Below are positions 1-8,306 of a stretch of 64,000 nucleotides of DNA, in pieces. The stretch is from the NCBI GenBank assembly GCA_028101965.1, contig JAOHMI010000001.1, positions 62,001 to 126,000 on the forward strand, read 5' to 3'. Source of the stretch: Bacteriovoracaceae bacterium (GTDB lineage: Bacteria > Bdellovibrionota > Bacteriovoracia > Bacteriovoracales > Bacteriovoracaceae). The notes beneath the pieces were generated by a model, which saw only the letters and a program-made list of their open reading frames with translations, did no database searches and was not told where the DNA came from. Both the position numbers and the translations under genes were made by a program. Every line of letters begins with the position of its first letter. Position 1 is the first letter of the stretch.

Positions 1-60
1 ATTTCAGAAAATAGTGAATATCTTTATGGGAGCACATTTGATTTCAGAGAATTTGATTAA
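1..60 (+). CDS. C-terminal end of a truncated gene
   Basis: An open frame runs from the first base to a TAA at 58-60 and encodes 19 residues ending FREFD. It faces the next gene tail to tail, which suits the end of a real gene whose body lies left of the window. Nothing can be said about function, and a chance open frame of this length is possible. Confidence 0.4.
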   Translation: MSENSEYLYGSTFDFREFD

Positions 61-99
61 ATAATCTTTGCCTCGTCCCTGAAGCAAATAATTAATTTT

Positions 100-669
100 T
101 TATTGCTTAACTAAATCAAGAATTTTTTGATTTTGCGTTTTTTCACAACTAAAGCTGACTGCAGTAAAAGAATCAGTAACATTTAACTTGTTTTCTTCTG
201 CTTCAACTTTGTATAGCTCATATTTATCACCTTCTGCTGTATTACTGGCAATTGGTTTGTCTCCGCTGCAATCAACTTCGAGATTGGCCATATTAGCATC
301 AGTTTGCGCATCAACACCTTCTTGAACACCTAATATTTTTTGAAGTTTAATTGAGGCATTAGTCAATTCAGCAATATTGTGTGAAGAATTGTACTTGAAT
401 AGATTTTCTGATGTTACTTCGCCATTTTGATCCACATATTGAACGAAATAAGCTCTATCTCCTTGATTGATGGAGTAGCTTAGTCCATCGACTTTGAAGC
501 TAGTGATAACAGTTGATTTGATTCTTACTTCAGCAGGAATATCTTCTTGCGAATCATCAGTACGTGTACAGTTTGAATAAATTGTTGGCTCTAAATCACG
601 ACAAGTATTTGAATATACTGAGCTGAATGAGACTAGTGAGAGGAGGAGTGCTGTTCTTGTAATTTTCAT
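100..669 (-). CDS. Secreted protein of unknown function
   Basis: A 189-residue protein with a Sec signal peptide: Lys/Arg near the start, a hydrophobic core (residues 7-16) and a likely cleavage after SVYS-N. The mature part is acidic and hydrophilic with four cysteines (residues 23, 34, 134 and 175), which may pair in the periplasm or outside the cell. No family is recognised. It is a single gene, transcribed away from the 363-bp gap at 670-1032. An AAGG-like ribosome site lies a short distance upstream of the ATG. Confidence 0.75.
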   Translation of the reverse strand: MKITRTALLLSLVSFSSVYSNTCRDLEPTIYSNCTRTDDSQEDIPAEVRIKSTVITSFKVDGLSYSINQGDRAYFVQYVDQNGEVTSENLFKYNSSHNIAELTNASIKLQKILGVQEGVDAQTDANMANLEVDCSGDKPIASNTAEGDKYELYKVEAEENKLNVTDSFTAVSFSCEKTQNQKILDLVKQ

Positions 670-1032
670 GTATTTAACCTTTGTTAAGTTCCTTGGCGTG
701 GTCTTATTTTTGAATTGATTTTTTTTAAACAGTGAAAGTAAAATTTATAGAAAACTAATGTTGACACAGTTTCGTTCGAAGACTTTGAAACAGTTTTGTT
801 TCATAGTTATAAGTTTGGTTATTAACCTCGATCATTAAGTAGACTTTTTGTCAGGATAAGTGGCTTTATGCAATCGATTTGTTTTTCATCTAAACTTTTT
901 GATATAGATTGAATTGTTTTAACTATTTCTATTTTTGCCAACTTTTATCAAAAAATATTACAAAAATTTAAGATTAAAAACACAAAGCTTATTTATTGAG
1001 TATGTTAGCTTTTTAACCAAAATATATAAATT
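670..1032. other. Divergent intergenic region
   Basis: The gap separates two divergent secreted-protein genes and must carry promoters for both. It holds a perfect 6-bp inverted repeat, GAAACA-gttt-TGTTTC (787-802). Overlapping it on the plus strand is a weak sigma-70-like pair, TTGAAA (786-791) and TATAAG (808-813), 16 bp apart. The rest is AT-rich with no open frame of note. Confidence 0.4.
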
Positions 1033-1665
1033 ATGATTAAATTTAAAATTATTTTACTTTCATTATATCTTTTGTCTTTTAGCTTTAAACTATCAGCTAT
1101 GGATGAAGTTCAAATTGAGCAGATTCATGTTAATTCCCTTAAATTTACTTATAAACAGGCATCAAAAATTCTCTTAAGTTGTTATGGAGAATTGCCCGTT
1201 AAAAAATACTTTACCTCTTTGGATAAAGTTAAGTTATACAAAGAGCATAAAAATGAGCAAAAGAGCTATGAAGCCTATTTTTATTTAAGCAATATGAAAA
1301 AGAAGGGCCCATTTTTTATCAGTTTTAATTCTAAGGGTGATATTGTATGCGATCATGCCCAATCTATTTTTGCTCCAAAAGGGAAAGAGATTATAAATGT
1401 GAAATTTGAAAGTAGCGATTGGGTTGGCTCTTACTTAAAAGAACTTTTAGGCTGCTGGTGGCGAAAAAATAGAATTAAAGAAACTAGTGTAATTAGAAGA
1501 ATTGATCACTTTCGCTATGACCTAATACCCAATGCAGAGACTCTAGTAAAATTAAAATTCTTTTTTTATGATCCCAAAAACCTTAATGAGCTTGACGGGA
1601 CTGCAACTCTAAGCGCGAATCGTGATAGTAGTATTTCATGTGATATTTCTGATGGGGAAAATTAA
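1033..1665 (+). CDS. Secreted protein of unknown function
   Basis: A 210-residue protein with an N-terminal signal peptide (hydrophobic residues 5-20, likely cleavage after KLSA). The mature part is basic. It has single cysteines near residues 50 and 109 and a CWWRK motif in the middle. No known domain is recognised. No clear Shine-Dalgarno sequence precedes the ATG, but the signal peptide supports this start. It stands alone between a divergent secreted protein and the acyl-CoA synthetase, which has its own promoter. Confidence 0.7.
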   Translation: MIKFKIILLSLYLLSFSFKLSAMDEVQIEQIHVNSLKFTYKQASKILLSCYGELPVKKYFTSLDKVKLYKEHKNEQKSYEAYFYLSNMKKKGPFFISFNSKGDIVCDHAQSIFAPKGKEIINVKFESSDWVGSYLKELLGCWWRKNRIKETSVIRRIDHFRYDLIPNAETLVKLKFFFYDPKNLNELDGTATLSANRDSSISCDISDGEN

Positions 1666-1765
1666 ACTTTCATTTATCCACTAAAATTGAATATTAAAAG
1701 TTTAAAATATTTATTTAATTAAATTTTTTTATCTATAAAACTAATTATCGATTCAAAGATTCAAA

Positions 1766-1795
1766 TTGATATCCTTTTTAATAATGTTTTATAAT
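1766..1795 (+). promoter_or_regulatory. Sigma-70-like promoter for the acyl-CoA synthetase
   Basis: TTGATA (1766-1771) and a consensus TATAAT (1790-1795) are separated by 18 bp, about 50 bp upstream of the ATG at 1844. Base agreement is good, but AT-rich DNA yields such matches by chance. Confidence 0.55.
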
Positions 1796-1843
1796 AAGTT
1801 AAAATACAAATAATACAATACCGTATTAATCGGAGAAACTGAT

Positions 1844-3487
1844 ATGGACAAATCTATATTGAGCCACTTTTATCAATTTGAAAAAGCAAATTCGAATCGC
1901 CCCTTTTTAAAACAACCACTCAAAGGAAAGCCAAGCGTAATTTTAAGTTGGAGTGAAGCAGCCAAAGAGGCAAGGATTTTGGCGAATAAAATAAAATCTC
2001 TCGGGTTACCTGAAAAAAGTAATATTGGGATTCTGTCTAAAAACTGTGCTCATTGGATTATTACTGATTTGGCCATAATGATGAGTGGACACGTTAGTGT
2101 TCCTTTGTATCCAACTCTTCAAGCAGACACCATTAACTATATTCTTAAGCATAGTGAATGCAAATTATTATTTGTGGGGAAGCTAGATACATGGAATGAT
2201 CAAAAAACAGGAAATCTCGATCTTTGTCCTTTGGTTTCTTATCCCTATTGGGAAAATGAGGAGACTACTTCTTGGAATGAGTTTATTAAAGATGCCTCTC
2301 CCTTAGAAGGAGATCTAATTCCAGAAGAGGATGAAATTGCCTCGATTATATATACATCAGGAACCACAGGTAACCCAAAGGGAGTGGTCCATACTTTTAA
2401 AAGTTTATATATTCAAGTTCACGATGCGCTTCAGGAGTTTAAATTAGGAATTGATGATCGCTTTTTTTCTTACTTGCCTTTATCTCATGTTGCTGAAAGG
2501 GCCTTAGTTGAATTTGGAGCAATATATGCAGGAGGTTCAATATCTTTTGCAGAAAGTTTAGAGACTTTCAAGGATGATTTAGTTGAAGCAAAGCCAACTA
2601 TATTTATGGCCGTCCCACGAATTTGGACAAAATTTCAGCAAGGGATTCTGCAAAAGATCCCAGAGAAAAAATTATCTTTGTTTCTTAATATTCCACTTCT
2701 CAATAATATTATCCGCAACAAAGTTAAAGCGGGATTAGGTCTAGATGAAACAATATATTTCTTTACCGGAGCGGCCGCCATTTCAAAAGATTTGCTTCAA
2801 TGGTTTGATCAATTAGGAATTCGTATTTATGAATGCTATGGGATGACGGAAAATTTTTGTATCACTACGATTAATACACCCAGCAATATTAAACTAGGAA
2901 CAGTGGGGAAACAGTTAGGTGCAGGTGAAGCCAAGATTGCTGATAATGGTGAAATCCTCTATCGCGGTCCTGGTGTCATGCAAGGATATTATAAAGACTC
3001 AGAGAATACCACCGAGACAATCGATCAGGATGGATGGCTCCATACAGGGGATAAAGGACAATTTAATTCGGAAGGTTACTTAAATATTACTGGACGAGTA
3101 AAAGATTTATTTAAAACCAGTAAGGGAAAGTATGTGGCTCCAGCACCTATTGAAAATCTTTTTGCTAAAGCAACTATTATAGAGCAAGTTTGCGTAGTGG
3201 GCTCAGGCTTACCCAGCCCTATTGCTTTAGTTATTTTAAGTGAAGATGCAAAAAAACTTAATGAAACTGAAGTTCAAAAGACTCTTAATGATTTATTAAA
3301 ATTGATTAATAATGAAGTGGAAAACTTTGAACGATTAAAAAAGATTGTCATCCTAAAAGATGAATGGTCCGTTGAAACTGGATTGATGACTCCTACTTTA
3401 AAAATTAAGCGTAGTCTAATCGAGAAGAAATATGAACCATATATACACAAGTGGAATAATGAAAATTATACAATAAGTTTTAAATAG
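1844..3487 (+). CDS. AMP-forming long-chain acyl-CoA synthetase
   Basis: A 547-residue member of the ANL (acyl-CoA synthetase / adenylate-forming) superfamily. It should activate fatty acids with ATP to acyl-AMP and then transfer them to coenzyme A at the inner face of the membrane. Visible motifs are the P-loop YTSGTTGNPKG (170-180), a YGMTE adenine-binding motif in the middle, GWLHTGD with the ATP-binding Asp, and the hinge region GRVKDLFKTSKGKYVAP. The last is typical of the long-chain (FadD15/AMP-binding) subgroup. Length is slightly short of the usual 590-600 residues. CGGAGAA lies just upstream of the ATG. The chain-length preference cannot be read from the sequence. The gene is not in an operon with other fatty-acid genes. 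Confidence 0.9.
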   Translation: MDKSILSHFYQFEKANSNRPFLKQPLKGKPSVILSWSEAAKEARILANKIKSLGLPEKSNIGILSKNCAHWIITDLAIMMSGHVSVPLYPTLQADTINYILKHSECKLLFVGKLDTWNDQKTGNLDLCPLVSYPYWENEETTSWNEFIKDASPLEGDLIPEEDEIASIIYTSGTTGNPKGVVHTFKSLYIQVHDALQEFKLGIDDRFFSYLPLSHVAERALVEFGAIYAGGSISFAESLETFKDDLVEAKPTIFMAVPRIWTKFQQGILQKIPEKKLSLFLNIPLLNNIIRNKVKAGLGLDETIYFFTGAAAISKDLLQWFDQLGIRIYECYGMTENFCITTINTPSNIKLGTVGKQLGAGEAKIADNGEILYRGPGVMQGYYKDSENTTETIDQDGWLHTGDKGQFNSEGYLNITGRVKDLFKTSKGKYVAPAPIENLFAKATIIEQVCVVGSGLPSPIALVILSEDAKKLNETEVQKTLNDLLKLINNEVENFERLKKIVILKDEWSVETGLMTPTLKIKRSLIEKKYEPYIHKWNNENYTISFK

Positions 3488-3553
3488 TTTTTTTAATAGT
3501 TAATATTAGACTAAATTAACTCAATTTATTTATCTAGTTTGGTAGCAGAGTTA

Positions 3554-3871
3554 ATGAATATTGAGAAATCTTTAATTTTAATTGATGATGATATCTTAGT
3601 TCATAAAACTTGGAAAATGATGGCCGAAAAAAAAGGTCAAATACTTTTTTCATATTTTGATGTGGAATCGTTTATGAATGATCTTTATTGTTATGATAAA
3701 GATATAAGAATTTTTATTGACTCAAATTTAAAGAACGGTAAAAAGGGTGAAAGAGAAGCTGAAAGAATCACTAAAGTTGGGTTTTTTAATATACATTTAG
3801 CATCTGGGGAGATATTGGATAAACTTCCTCCTTGGATTTTATCGCAAAATGGTAAATGTTTTCCTGATTAA
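3554..3871 (+). CDS. Small receiver-like protein (orphan response regulator)
   Basis: A 105-residue protein that reads like a short CheY-type receiver domain. It has an acidic pair in LIDDDILVH after beta-1 and a candidate phospho-acceptor Asp in FIDSNLKNG after beta-3. A short beta-4 with LASGE (Ser at the usual Thr/Ser position) follows, and a Lys near the C-terminus (NGKCFP) could be the conserved lysine. The alpha-3/alpha-4 region looks shortened, so it may be a degenerate receiver. I chose ATG 3554 over the upstream TTG at 3539 because the fold begins there. No kinase is adjacent. The identification is moderate only. Confidence 0.5.
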   Translation: MNIEKSLILIDDDILVHKTWKMMAEKKGQILFSYFDVESFMNDLYCYDKDIRIFIDSNLKNGKKGEREAERITKVGFFNIHLASGEILDKLPPWILSQNGKCFPD

Positions 3872-3886
3872 TATATCTGTATATTA
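3869..3886. terminator. Possible bidirectional terminator between convergent genes
   Basis: A perfect 7-bp inverted repeat, TAATATA-tctg-TATATTA, sits in the 21-bp gap between two convergent genes and includes the stop codon of the left gene. The stem is purely A/T and therefore weak, and there is no clear U-tract. Confidence 0.3.
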
Positions 3887-3892
3887 CACTTT

Positions 3893-6800
3893 CTACTGAC
3901 AAGACTCACCAAAAAAATCACCTGTTCCTGGATCTCCTCCTTGATCACAGAAGATGTTTATTTCTGAGTTCGTTCCAGTTAATACTTGAGTGCTTCCCGC
4001 AGCAAGAGATAAGTCCCAACCCATAGTATTTAATGTTTCTAGTGCACTAGTCGAATTAAACATATTATCCATATTTATAACGTTACTTGTGTCAAAGTGA
4101 GATAAATCTAAGGATGTAATCGAATTTGAATGTCTAAACATACTATACATAGACGTTACATTAGATGTATCAAAATTACTAATATTCAAAGAGGTGAGAG
4201 CATACATGGCTCCAAACATTGATGCCATTGTATCGACTTTTGAGGTATCAAAATGGGAAAGATCTAAACTAGGCAATGAAATAACGGCCATAAACATCCA
4301 ATCCATATGTGTCACATTTGATGTATTAAAACTTGATATATCCAAATAACTTAATTCGTGCATTGAGGAAAACATGCTCCCCATAGTAGTCACCTTACTG
4401 GTGTCGAAGTGTGATAAATCTAAACTAGTTAATGCTGTACTTGAAAACATTGAGCCCATTTTAGTAACTTTACTGGTATCAAAACTGGAAATATTTAAGC
4501 TGGTTAGTGCATCCATCCCTGAAAACATACCTTGCATGGAAGTTACTTGGGAAGTGTCAAAGTGTGATAAGTCTAAGGATGTGATTTTTTCTAATCTACT
4601 AAAAAGGCTGGACATTGTAGTAACATTACTCGTGTTAAAGCTGGATACATCTAAGTAAGTTAGATTTTCTAAATTATCTAACATGGCTATCATTGAAGTT
4701 ACATTGCTGGTATCAAAGTGAGATAAGTCTAAGGTTGTGAGTTTTTTTAGATTACCAAACATAATATCCATTTTGGTGACAGAACTTGTGTCGAATGAGG
4801 ATATATCAAGAAAAGTTATTTCTTCACAACCATAGAACATCCAACTCATATAAGTCACATTTGAAGTGTTAAAGCTTGAAAGATCCAGACTTGTTAGAGA
4901 GACAGCATTTTCAAACATGCCACCCATGGAGGTAACATTTGATGTGTCAAATGATGAAAGGTCAATATTTTCTAAGGATATTGCTAACTCAAACATTCTG
5001 CTCATAGACGTCACTTCGCTGGTATCAGTAATACCTGCAGTAAAGTCGGTTAAATTTTGCGCTCCTTTAAAAGAGTGTTTTAAATCAGTCCATCCAACTG
5101 TTCCTAGATTGACCACTTCTATTAGTTTGTTTCGATCATCATGGTTATATAAATAAATCGTTTGGAATAATCCGCTAATTGTAATTGTATATTGACCTGG
5201 GTTCGTAAAAGTATGAACCTTATCAGGGTCAGATGAACTTGTGACTGTTCCTACTGGCGATCCATCTCCCCAGTCAACTGTGAAATTATAACTGTATCCT
5301 GCTTTTAGAGGGAGTTCGATGTCTTCATTACTGGAAGTTGTTTGCCAGATTGATATAAAATCACTTGAATTTGCCTCAATGGTAAAACTGCTTGAGGCTG
5401 TGTTTGAGGTTTCACCATTTGCTGTAACAGTATAATTAAAACTCGCCGATCCTGAGTATCCAGGGCTTCCTGTTACTCCAGCGGTACAAACTCCTGAACC
5501 ATTGCAACTACAACTGGTTGTTTCACTTACGTTAATTAGTCCTGATAATGAACATGTCGTGGCCAAATCAATTTCCGGATCAGAGTAACTTAAGGTAATG
5601 ATACTTTCAGTATCTTGGTTAAAGCTCGATGGTGTTATATTGTTTGATACAGGTGGATCATCTACACTGCTAACTGTGATACTTGCACTGGCTGGCGGAG
5701 AAGTTTCTCCATTTGCCGTAACAGTATAATCAAAATCTGCATTTCCATTGTAATTAGAATTCCCTGTTACTCCAACTGTACAAACACCACTACTACAAGC
5801 ACAAGAAGTGGTTACACTGAGATTATTTTCATTACTTATATTACATGAACTAGCTGGATCATTTTCAGGATCACTATATGATAATGTGACTATGGTTTCT
5901 TCATCTTCATTTACTGCTGGCGGGCTAATTGGATCTGACATTGGTGGATCATCCACGCTGCTAACTGTGATACTTGCACTGGCAGCCGGAGATGTTTCAC
6001 CGTTTGCAGTCACTGTATAATCGAAATTGGCAACTCCATTATAATTTGAATCCCCGGTAACTCCAACTGTACAAATACCACTACTACAATCACATGCCGT
6101 ACTAACACTTAAGTTATTTTCTCCGCTAATGGTACAAGAGTTAGCGGGATCATTTTCTGGATCACTGTATGATAGTGTAACTATCGTTTCTTCATCTTCA
6201 TTGACAGCAGGAGGTGATATTGGATCCGACACTGGTGGATCGTCGACACTACTAACAGTGATACTTGCACTGGCAGAAGATGATGTTTCACCATTGCTGG
6301 TTACCGTATAATTAAAGGTTGCATTACCATTATAATTGTTATCGCCAGTAACACCAACTGTACAGATTCCACTGGCACAAGCGCAAGAGGTGGTTACACT
6401 AAGATTACTTTCTCCGCTAATAGCACATGATGTGGCAGGATCATTTTCTGGATCGCTGTATGAGAGAGTAACTATCGTTTCTTCATCTTCATTGACGGCC
6501 GGAGGTGCGATTGGGTCACTCACCGGAGGATCATCAACACTACTTATATTTAATGTTGCAGAACCAGTATTAGAATTTGATCCATTTGTATTAACTTGAT
6601 AGTCAAAACTTCCAACCCCATTATAGTTTGATATTCCAGTTACGCCCACCGTACAAACACCAGAACCATCACACGCACATGGTTGGCTAATCGAAATTTG
6701 ACTAAGGTTAGTGACAGAGCATGATGCTCCTAGGTCCCCATCGGGATCTGAATAATCGAGAGTAATAATACTTTGACTATCCTCCGCTAAATTTGGTGGA

Positions 6801-8098
6801 GTGAAGTCATTGGCAACAGGAGGATCAGGAGTGTTGGTTATATCAAGATTAATCGTACTTGGAGCAGAAGTTTCACCGCCAGCAGTAATGGTGTAGTTTA
6901 ATCCACCTGTCCCACTAAAATTTAATTGGCCAGTAACTCCTACGGTACAAACGCCAGCTCCATCACAACTACATGGAGTTGAAACAAATACTTGAACTAG
7001 GTTATCTACCTGACAGCTTGTAGCTAAGTCTCCCTCTGGATCATCATAGGCAAGGGTTAGAATATTTTCACTTTCCTCTGCAAATGAAGGGTTTGATGCT
7101 GGGGGAACTGGAGTTGGAGCATCATCAATCGAATTTATCGCTAAATTTACTGAACCGATGTCTGAGTCTTCTCCATTAGCATTTACAGTATAGTCAAAAG
7201 AACCATTTCCATTATAATTTGAATCCCCTGTTACTCCAACCGTACATAGACCACTGTTACAAGAACAGGCCGTCGAAACCATAAGGTTTGATAGATTTGA
7301 GATATTACAAGAAGTGGCTGGATTAGACTCATTATCTGTGTAGTTTAGAGTAATAATACTTTCAGAATCTTCGTTGACCGCACTTGGGTTTGTAGCAACA
7401 ACAACCGGTGGGTCATCAATTTGTTGAACATTAAGGCTTGCAGTTGCAGTATTTGTGACTGTGCCTTGATCGGTTTCAATGGAATAATCAAATGAGGCGG
7501 GGCCGGAGTAATTTCCAGGTGCAGTAACCCCAACTTGGCAATACCCAATACCACAAGAACATGGAGTCGTTATATTTAAATGATTGAGGTTTGATATAGA
7601 GCAATTTTCAGGAATCTCTTCTCCATTTCCTGCATAGCTAAGAGTAATTATATTTTCAGCTCCATCGTTAAGAGGCATTGCCGAGTTAATATCCATACTT
7701 GTGGGTTGTTCACTCTCTTCACTACCCAATTCTAATTCAATATTCGCATCAGGTGTGGCTACTTTTTTTTCAGATATTATTTTATAATCGAAATTACCTA
7801 GTCCTTCGTATCCAAAATCACCAGTGATTCCAACAACACAGACATTGATACTACAAGTGCAAGCTGTAGTTACTGATAAATTTACTTCATTCATTATTTC
7901 ACAAGACTTTGCAGGATCGTTCTGATCTCCATTATAATTTAATGTTACAAATCTTTCTTTTGGTATATGCTTTGTTTCTTGTTTTTGTGGTTTGTTAGAA
8001 TTTAACACATTCTGTGCAGAACCTTTGCGCTTCTTCTTCTTTTTAACAGTACTGACTCTAGGTCCACAAGCGCTTAACAATAGAAGGGACAATAGCAT
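3893..8098 (-). CDS. Giant surface lipoprotein with Ig-like and BspA-type repeats
   Basis: A protein of at least 1,401 residues with the lipobox LSAC near its start, so it is probably acylated and sits on the outer membrane. Then come a short Lys/Arg-rich linker and nine tandem units of about 97 residues (about 36-900). Each unit has the shape of a cadherin/Ig-like beta-sandwich and a recurring four-Cys pattern (SC ... CxC ... C) before VGVTG. A PKD-like segment (VDWGDGSPVG ... HTFTNPGQYTITISG, about 905-975) follows. Then come 13-14 BspA-type (DUF285) repeats of 25-26 residues built on LDLSxFDTSxVTSMxxMF, and a Cys-containing tail. Such architectures mediate adhesion or contact. A role in prey or surface attachment is inference. 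The printed start (8098) has no ribosome site; see the finding on ATC 8131. Confidence 0.85.
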   Translation of the reverse strand: MLLSLLLLSACGPRVSTVKKKKKRKGSAQNVLNSNKPQKQETKHIPKERFVTLNYNGDQNDPAKSCEIMNEVNLSVTTACTCSINVCVVGITGDFGYEGLGNFDYKIISEKKVATPDANIELELGSEESEQPTSMDINSAMPLNDGAENIITLSYAGNGEEIPENCSISNLNHLNITTPCSCGIGYCQVGVTAPGNYSGPASFDYSIETDQGTVTNTATASLNVQQIDDPPVVVATNPSAVNEDSESIITLNYTDNESNPATSCNISNLSNLMVSTACSCNSGLCTVGVTGDSNYNGNGSFDYTVNANGEDSDIGSVNLAINSIDDAPTPVPPASNPSFAEESENILTLAYDDPEGDLATSCQVDNLVQVFVSTPCSCDGAGVCTVGVTGQLNFSGTGGLNYTITAGGETSAPSTINLDITNTPDPPVANDFTPPNLAEDSQSIITLDYSDPDGDLGASCSVTNLSQISISQPCACDGSGVCTVGVTGISNYNGVGSFDYQVNTNGSNSNTGSATLNISSVDDPPVSDPIAPPAVNEDEETIVTLSYSDPENDPATSCAISGESNLSVTTSCACASGICTVGVTGDNNYNGNATFNYTVTSNGETSSSASASITVSSVDDPPVSDPISPPAVNEDEETIVTLSYSDPENDPANSCTISGENNLSVSTACDCSSGICTVGVTGDSNYNGVANFDYTVTANGETSPAASASITVSSVDDPPMSDPISPPAVNEDEETIVTLSYSDPENDPASSCNISNENNLSVTTSCACSSGVCTVGVTGNSNYNGNADFDYTVTANGETSPPASASITVSSVDDPPVSNNITPSSFNQDTESIITLSYSDPEIDLATTCSLSGLINVSETTSCSCNGSGVCTAGVTGSPGYSGSASFNYTVTANGETSNTASSSFTIEANSSDFISIWQTTSSNEDIELPLKAGYSYNFTVDWGDGSPVGTVTSSSDPDKVHTFTNPGQYTITISGLFQTIYLYNHDDRNKLIEVVNLGTVGWTDLKHSFKGAQNLTDFTAGITDTSEVTSMSRMFELAISLENIDLSSFDTSNVTSMGGMFENAVSLTSLDLSSFNTSNVTYMSWMFYGCEEITFLDISSFDTSSVTKMDIMFGNLKKLTTLDLSHFDTSNVTSMIAMLDNLENLTYLDVSSFNTSNVTTMSSLFSRLEKITSLDLSHFDTSQVTSMQGMFSGMDALTSLNISSFDTSKVTKMGSMFSSTALTSLDLSHFDTSKVTTMGSMFSSMHELSYLDISSFNTSNVTHMDWMFMAVISLPSLDLSHFDTSKVDTMASMFGAMYALTSLNISNFDTSNVTSMYSMFRHSNSITSLDLSHFDTSNVINMDNMFNSTSALETLNTMGWDLSLAAGSTQVLTGTNSEINIFCDQGGDPGTGDFFGESCQ
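3990..5045 (-). repeat. BspA-type (DUF285) repeat block
   Basis: Thirteen to fourteen repeats of 75-78 bp encode the DLSxFDTSxVTSMxxMF consensus near the C-terminal end of the large lipoprotein. The repeats keep protein identity better than DNA identity, which suggests an older expansion than the Ig-like units. Confidence 0.85.
5650..6540 (-). repeat. Near-identical 291-bp tandem repeats
   Basis: Three neighbouring Ig-like units repeat with an exact 291-bp (97-codon) period. The same DNA string CTATCGTTTCTTCATCTTCA begins at 6181 and 6472, with a two-mismatch version at 5890. High DNA similarity points to recent duplication and makes this block prone to unit gain or loss. Confidence 0.85.
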
Positions 8099-8306
8099 AT
8101 AGCTTATTGTTTTTGAAAATGAAGTTTTGATACTTCTCTCCTCTGTCCCCTTACCTCTGACAGATAGATATAGTTTAATGTAAAAGATGAATGATTTTAG
8201 TTAATTTCAGTAACTCTAGCCGGTTATATCTCGGAAATTAAAGAATTTGTGCCAATAATAATTGCAAGAAAATGAATCATTCTGTGAGACGAAAGTAAGG
8301 AGCCTA

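Noticed and set aside
4374-5156. Open frames opposite the BspA-type repeats
   Set aside because: Their sequence simply mirrors the repeat codons of the real gene.
5650-6540. Evenly spaced repeats considered as a CRISPR array
   Set aside because: The unit is 291 bp, coding throughout, and in frame; there are no short repeats with unique spacers.
5808-6599. Several open frames on the plus strand across the large lipoprotein gene
   Set aside because: They are antisense shadows created by the repeated codons of the Ig-like units; they repeat with the same 291-bp period and have no ribosome sites.
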